A DNA stretch of 64,000 bases from Ascidia mentula (lineage: Eukaryota > Chordata > Ascidiacea > Phlebobranchia > Ascidiidae). Positions 59,740 through 64,000 of the stretch are shown piece after piece; position 1 is the stretch's first letter; each line of letters opens with the position of its first letter. The notes under the pieces are model-generated. The model had not been told where the DNA came from, did not search any database, and saw only the letters and a list, made by a program, of their open reading frames with translations. The position numbers and the translations under genes were made by a program. The stretch covers positions 5,763,001-5,827,000 of the forward strand of contig OX387197.1 in assembly GCA_947561715.1 (NCBI GenBank), read 5' to 3'.

Positions 59740-61165
59740 ATCTGTGTGAACTGCAGACACCTGGCTGGGTAATTTTGCCCAGCCTGAAGGGTTTGCAGGT
59801 GACTTGGACACAGAAGAAGCACTGCCGATCAATTTTATGGAATTGTTTTGGACCCCAGAATTCTGGGACATCATCGTCACCGAAACGAACCGGTACGCTG
59901 ATCAGCAAAATTACTCAAATGCCCACAGCGGGACAGCTGAAAGATAGTTCCCGTTACCGGAAGTGGACACCTGCGACTCACGATGAGATCAAGGTTTTTT
60001 TCGGTCTCCGTTTTGCCATGTCCTTGGTTCACAAGCACAGCTTATTGGCAGTCATCATCGTCGGTCACATCAACACCAGAATTTGGAAAATACATGCCAC
60101 GTAACCGGTATCAAAATATAAAATCTTTCCTGCATCTCGCCAACAATGCTGAGAGGAAAGAAAGAGATGAACCTGGCTGTGACCGGCTTTTCAAAGTCAG
60201 GCCTGTATTGGATATAATTTTGCCACAATTACTTCCTGCCTGGCAAAAATCCGTCTCTTGATGAGATGACAATTCCCTTCAAGGGCAGAAGCAGCATCAA
60301 GCAATACAACCCCAAGAAACCATCAAAATGGGGTTATAAAGCTTTTGTAGTCGCCGACGCAACCAATGGCTACTGTCTTTTTTGGAAATTATACACCGGA
60401 AAATCTGATGAACTGCCGGAGGGAAATCTGCCCAAAACCCATCATATTGTAAAAGACCTGATGGCACAACTCCTGAATAAAAACCATGTAGTGTACATGG
60501 ATAGTTATTACTCATCCCCTGCACTCTACATGGATTTGGCCCAATGTTCCACAGGGTCATGTGGAACAGTTTCGTGTTTTCGAAAAAACATGCCAGAGGG
60601 GCTGAAGCCAACAAATCTGAAATTGAAGGAGATGATCCTATGTTTATGCGGTCCGGGCAACTCCTTTCGTGTACGTGGCACGACACGAAGCGAGTCACAC
60701 TCCTAAGCACTGTGCACAATAGTGGTTGTGTGGAAAAGTTATACTGCGTGGACCGCTACAACAAACACATGGGAGGTGTTGATTTGTTGGACCAGCGGGC
60801 AAAACCTACATGTTTCCACACCGTTCCAGAGAAAGTGGTACAAACGTATTTTTGGCATGATAGTTAGTGTATGTTTTGTAAATGCGCATGTTATTCATCA
60901 AAATGTCAAACCTCCAAACAAAAAAATGTCATTGAAAAAGTTTACTGAATCTGTTGTTAGTAGCTTGTTGAGTTTCAAACCATCGCCTGTAATTGCTGCA
61001 TCACTTCACCATCTAATTGTAAGAGCCGAAAGATATCGAGATTGTGTTCATTGTTCAAATAGGTCATCGGCACGCAAACGCTCATTGTATAAATGTGAAC
61101 TTTGTTCTGTAACCCTCCTATGTATATCACCCTGTTTTAGAGACTACCATGCCAATAGGCTATAG
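59740..61165 (+). pseudogene. piggyBac transposase (PGBD-like) with frameshifts
   Basis: Four overlapping frames read as one DDE_Tnp_1_7 transposase: SRYRKWTPATHDEIKVFFGL, then TPEFGKYMPRNRYQNIKSFL and LFKVRPVLDIILPQL, then DEMTIPFKGRSSIKQYN and VVYMDSYYSSPALY, then NKHMGGVDLLDQ. The three aspartates in DEM, YMDS and GGVD correspond to the family's catalytic triad. A C-terminal Cys-rich zinc-binding tail follows (CVHCSNRS, YKCELC). Frame changes occur near 60.03, 60.25, 60.6 and 60.87 kb, so the copy is broken although little diverged. Confidence 0.88.
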
Positions 61166-61586
61166 AATGTTTTTTTTGTACAAGCCACCTATTTGTTTTT
61201 TATGAATACAACTAAAAAAGTCACCCTTTTTGAAATTTCTTTGTTATATTTTTGGTCATAGGGTGTTTGTCATTGAAAACGGAACACACCGTTGGAAATG
61301 TATGACCCAGCCTTAGCCACAACATGACAGAGACAGTCTAGAAAAAAGACAAGGAAAAATTCAGCTGTATGAAATTGAAGCTTTCCTAGTTACTGGGTGA
61401 CGCCCACAGCCACACCCACTGCTGTTTGATTCTTGAACAAATTGCATGAATGTGCTTCCATATATGATGCTTTGATAGCAAATTATGCATCAAAACCAAA
61501 TCATCAGCATGGAACTTTTTGTGGATATGTTTTGGATATACCCTTTCGAAAACCATTGGTGATTGTTATCAATTAGAGGAATCAAT

Positions 61587-61721
61587 TTCATTTTATTGAG
61601 GGTGGCATCCCATTGCAGTTACTTGGTAACGGTGGGATCCATCTCTCAGAATTGATCTTCATTTTATTGAGGGTGGCATCCCATTGCAGTTACTTGGTAA
61701 CGGTGGGATCCATCTCTCAGA
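61587..61721 (+). repeat. Tandem repeat, two copies of 64 bases with period 71
   Basis: Copies at 61587-61650 and 61658-61721 both start ttcattttattgaggg and end atctctcaga. They are essentially identical. Confidence 0.9.
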
Positions 61722-62028
61722 TGAAGGTCTACGACTTCTACTAGCACATGTTGAAAGGAATGTCCAATCAAGGAAGGTAGTTAAGGCTTCTCTCCAGGAT
61801 TTCACCGATTTAAATGCGGGAACAGTGGTGACACCAACTCCGCTGTCCCGAAGGACATATGTATACGACACAACTATTACGAAGAGGAAGAAGAAGAGTC
61901 CTAACGCCAATAAGACCGCCTCACCACCGATGAAGTGCGCTGAAGGGGAAATTCCCGGCAAGACGACACTTAAGGCAAAACAAAAGCCTTCGTGTGTTGC
62001 ATCGATCGACATGGTATCTTACTACTAA
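61684..62028 (+). pseudogene. Fragment resembling the C-terminal end of an SGNH-type hydrolase domain in a mobile element
   Basis: The 114-residue open frame begins in the second copy of a tandem repeat and reads GGIHLSDEGLRLLLAHVE. This resembles the last block of SGNH hydrolases (D-x-x-H-L-S/N-D-E-G), but the expected aspartate is glycine. The rest is Ser/Thr/Lys-rich with no recognised motif. Such domains occur in some retroelements and captured genes. Identification is weak and rests on one short motif. Confidence 0.35.
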
Positions 62029-62039
62029 TCAATTCCTAT

Positions 62040-63300
62040 TCATCCAACTGGAACAACAAAATCCACCTATTTAAAAGGGTCAAGATTGGAAAAAGTTACA
62101 CAAACTGTAACGAACCAATGCCCCCATGCAACAGGTAGCGTAATTAAAAAACGAAGAAACGACTAAGAAACCCTAATAAAAGAGAAGCACCATTGACTGT
62201 CGCAGCGTATGTGAGAAACCGCCATAATATTGCATCTATTTCGCAATTTTTGAAACTTTACAAAAGCGACGAAAACAAATTCATCGGTAAAACGAACGTT
62301 AAACTTATAATACGATAGTTCAATGGCACTTATCAGTTCAACTTTAGCCAGAGTACATGGCCGAGGACTTTCATACTTATATAGAACGATGGTATGCGGT
62401 CATATCGGGCGAAGCAAGCGACAGGCAGTTAAATCAGAAGCTGTTTCTACATTTATGTAATAGTTACATTATGAAAAATCTGAAATAGTTACGCAGATTG
62501 GCGAAACAGCAACGCGCCGAATCGATGTTTATCGTTGGTTTATTAGTAGCCGCGGAAGGATATAAAAGAGATTGAGGAAATTTTGTTTCACATCACATGA
62601 TTCTGCTTTTTAATTCAAAATATGCGAATCAAGCTAAAACCAGTTGGGATTTGTTAAAATGATAAAATCAAGCGCAAAAATGTTGACCCACAATTTCATT
62701 GAACTGAAACTGTAGAAGACATGGACGATTCCTTTTCAACAATCACCACCGATAATCCATTCAAGACCACTTTGGGCAAGTGATAAACCGGGTTAATTTG
62801 AAAGACAACCATTCTTTATCAACAAATAATGATATCTATGGTCCTGAATTTATAACAAAATTTACCAAAAATTTCCTTTCAAAAATACCTCGTGGAACGC
62901 TTTACTGTTGGGGAATCTAGGTAGTCACGGTAGTAAAGCGCATCGCGCATATTCGAAATATGTTCTAAAATTCCAACAACGCGGATTTGGACAAACGTTG
63001 CTCGCAGGTAATCGAACGCAGGGGATCATGGTAAAAAGTCAACAGGAATTAAAGCGCACTCGGTTCAACGGCAGGAAACGGACTGCACGAATTTGCGAAA
63101 ATTTACGACGATAAACGCAAAGAGCTTATAGTTGAGTTAGGAAGATACTTTTGAAATTCCCAACAAATCTTTACCTGCTCCAAACAAATCATCAGAACAA
63201 ACAAGGAAGTCACGCTTGTAGAAGTGAGCTCGATATCAATAGTTTGGCGCAAACATGAATACCTCAGATTACGCGGAGCTTTCGGCAGAAAATGTTCGAC
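62040..63300 (+). mobile_element. Further broken copy of the MULE-like element
   Basis: Shared blocks are ggtcaagattggaaaaagtt (62085), a transposase piece at about 62185-62490 (VAAYVRNRHNIASISQFLK, FLHLCNSHIMKNLK) and the blocks at 63048 and 63158. The Cys-Ser-His text is the expected end of the DDE core. Stops break the frame. Confidence 0.6.
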
Positions 63301-63418
63301 TTGCCGACAAACATAGATGTGGCGCGAATTCCCTAATGTTCAAAAACAGTTCCAACGTTGCGAACGGATATTGAGACCCGTAGTTGTAGGCTTGCGGAAA
63401 ATAAGCAACAATATTTAA

Positions 63419-63530
63419 TTGAGTGTAGTAAAGTGTAAAGAATGGTTTCATCCGGAATGTTTCGAGCGCCCCATACCGGATGAAGCTAAAATGGAAGACG
63501 TCGACCTTACTAAGTGTTCAAGATATGTTT
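63419..63530 (+). pseudogene. PHD-finger remnant
   Basis: CKEWFHPECFERPIP is typical of the second half of a PHD zinc finger (C-x2-C-x-x-W-F-H-x2-C). The preceding Cys pair (IECSK) is readable only if one base is treated as inserted. It follows the MULE-like blocks directly and may have been part of that element. Confidence 0.55.
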
Positions 63531-63589
63531 TAAATATTTTGAAGATTGGTCTCCAGATGTATCGCCTTCTTGTAACTGAAGTAAAATGT

Positions 63590-64000
63590 CGAGCAACAAC
63601 TTCCATATGCTGAGTGCGGGGGAGCTTTTGAATATGGGGACACACATCCGGCTCGTGGAACGGGCAAGAAGATATCACTGTCTAATCATAGAATTCTATG
63701 CATGGCGGACGAACGAAGACAGTGGCGTTTGTTCAAGAGCGGGCTATGGCCATTCCACATCAGCGCATCACCGGCGGAGCTAGGTGAGACCGGGTTTTAT
63801 CTGTTTAAATCATAGAATTATATGTATGGCGGACGAACGAAGACAGTGACGTTCGTTCCAGAGCGTTCTGTGTCCATTCATCCACATCAGCGCATCACCG
63901 GCGAAGCTAGCGGAGACCGGGTTTTATTTTGATCAAAAGTGAAAATGCTTTTACTGTGGTCGAGGTTTGTTTCACTGGGAAACAAACGACTCCCCGTGGG
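63590..64000 (+). pseudogene. BIR-domain (IAP-type) fragment, first half duplicated, runs off the right edge
   Basis: The stretch encodes WPFHISASPAELGETGFYL (about 63745-63805), and a second copy of the same half lies at about 63830-63930. It continues as CFYCGRGLFHWETNDSPW (63946-64000). This order (W-P, A-E/K-L-x-E-T-G-F-Y, C-F-Y-C-x3-L-x2-W-E-x2-D-x-P-W) is the BIR fold; two zinc cysteines are visible. Stops and a one-base shift interrupt the frame. The family includes caspase inhibitors, but no function is likely here. Confidence 0.7.

Noticed and set aside
60297..60719. 140-residue minus-strand open frame
   Set aside because: It is antisense to the piggyBac transposase core and has no independent support.

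Overview
The window is nuclear DNA of an intron-rich animal. Five conserved protein genes can be rebuilt exon by exon with consistent splice phases, and each matches a human orthologue closely along its length. Introns are mostly 0.1-1.6 kb, genes are tightly packed and the DNA is AT-rich. This fits a compact invertebrate deuterostome genome, most likely a tunicate such as an ascidian; the species is inferred, not proven.

Layout. 1-5806 (+): the C-terminal half of ZRANB1/TRABID, an OTU deubiquitinase. 7439-11477 (-): complete DDRGK1, a scaffold of the UFM1 ligase at the ER. 11697-11968 (-): an unrecognised 70-residue single-span membrane protein that could also act as an alternative 5' end of DDRGK1. 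13436-23588 (+): a complete 22-exon WDR49/WDR64-type protein of 1129 residues with an EF-hand and WD40 repeats. 25684-37236 (-): a 21-exon anoctamin, clearly ANO7-type (about 1050 residues). 39211-44139 (+): MAEA, the RING-like subunit of the CTLH/GID ubiquitin ligase. 46577-51245 (-): the C-terminal 485 residues of TCERG1 with its FF domains. Neighbouring genes are arranged as convergent and divergent pairs.

From 51.3 kb to the right edge no further TCERG1 exon is visible. That stretch is a graveyard of mobile DNA: a piggyBac transposase pseudogene (about 59.74-61.17 kb), an older piggyBac relic (about 52.57-53.0 kb), repeated broken copies of a larger element with a MULE-like DDE transposase signature, a PHD-finger remnant and, at the right edge, a partly duplicated BIR (IAP-type) fragment.

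The most interesting structure is a direct tandem duplication of about 1.75 kb (38156-39900 and 39901-about 41686). It carries a tRNA-Glu/tRNA-Gly pair, the MAEA promoter region and MAEA exons 1-2. The tRNA pair has decayed reciprocally: the Gly gene is intact only in copy 1 and the Glu gene is intact only in copy 2. The first two MAEA exons exist twice, with phase-compatible splice sites. Other points: two GC-AG introns, a hAT-type MITE with a perfect 8-bp target-site duplication, a tRNA-like SINE family with at least three copies, and an alternative C-terminus predicted for the anoctamin.
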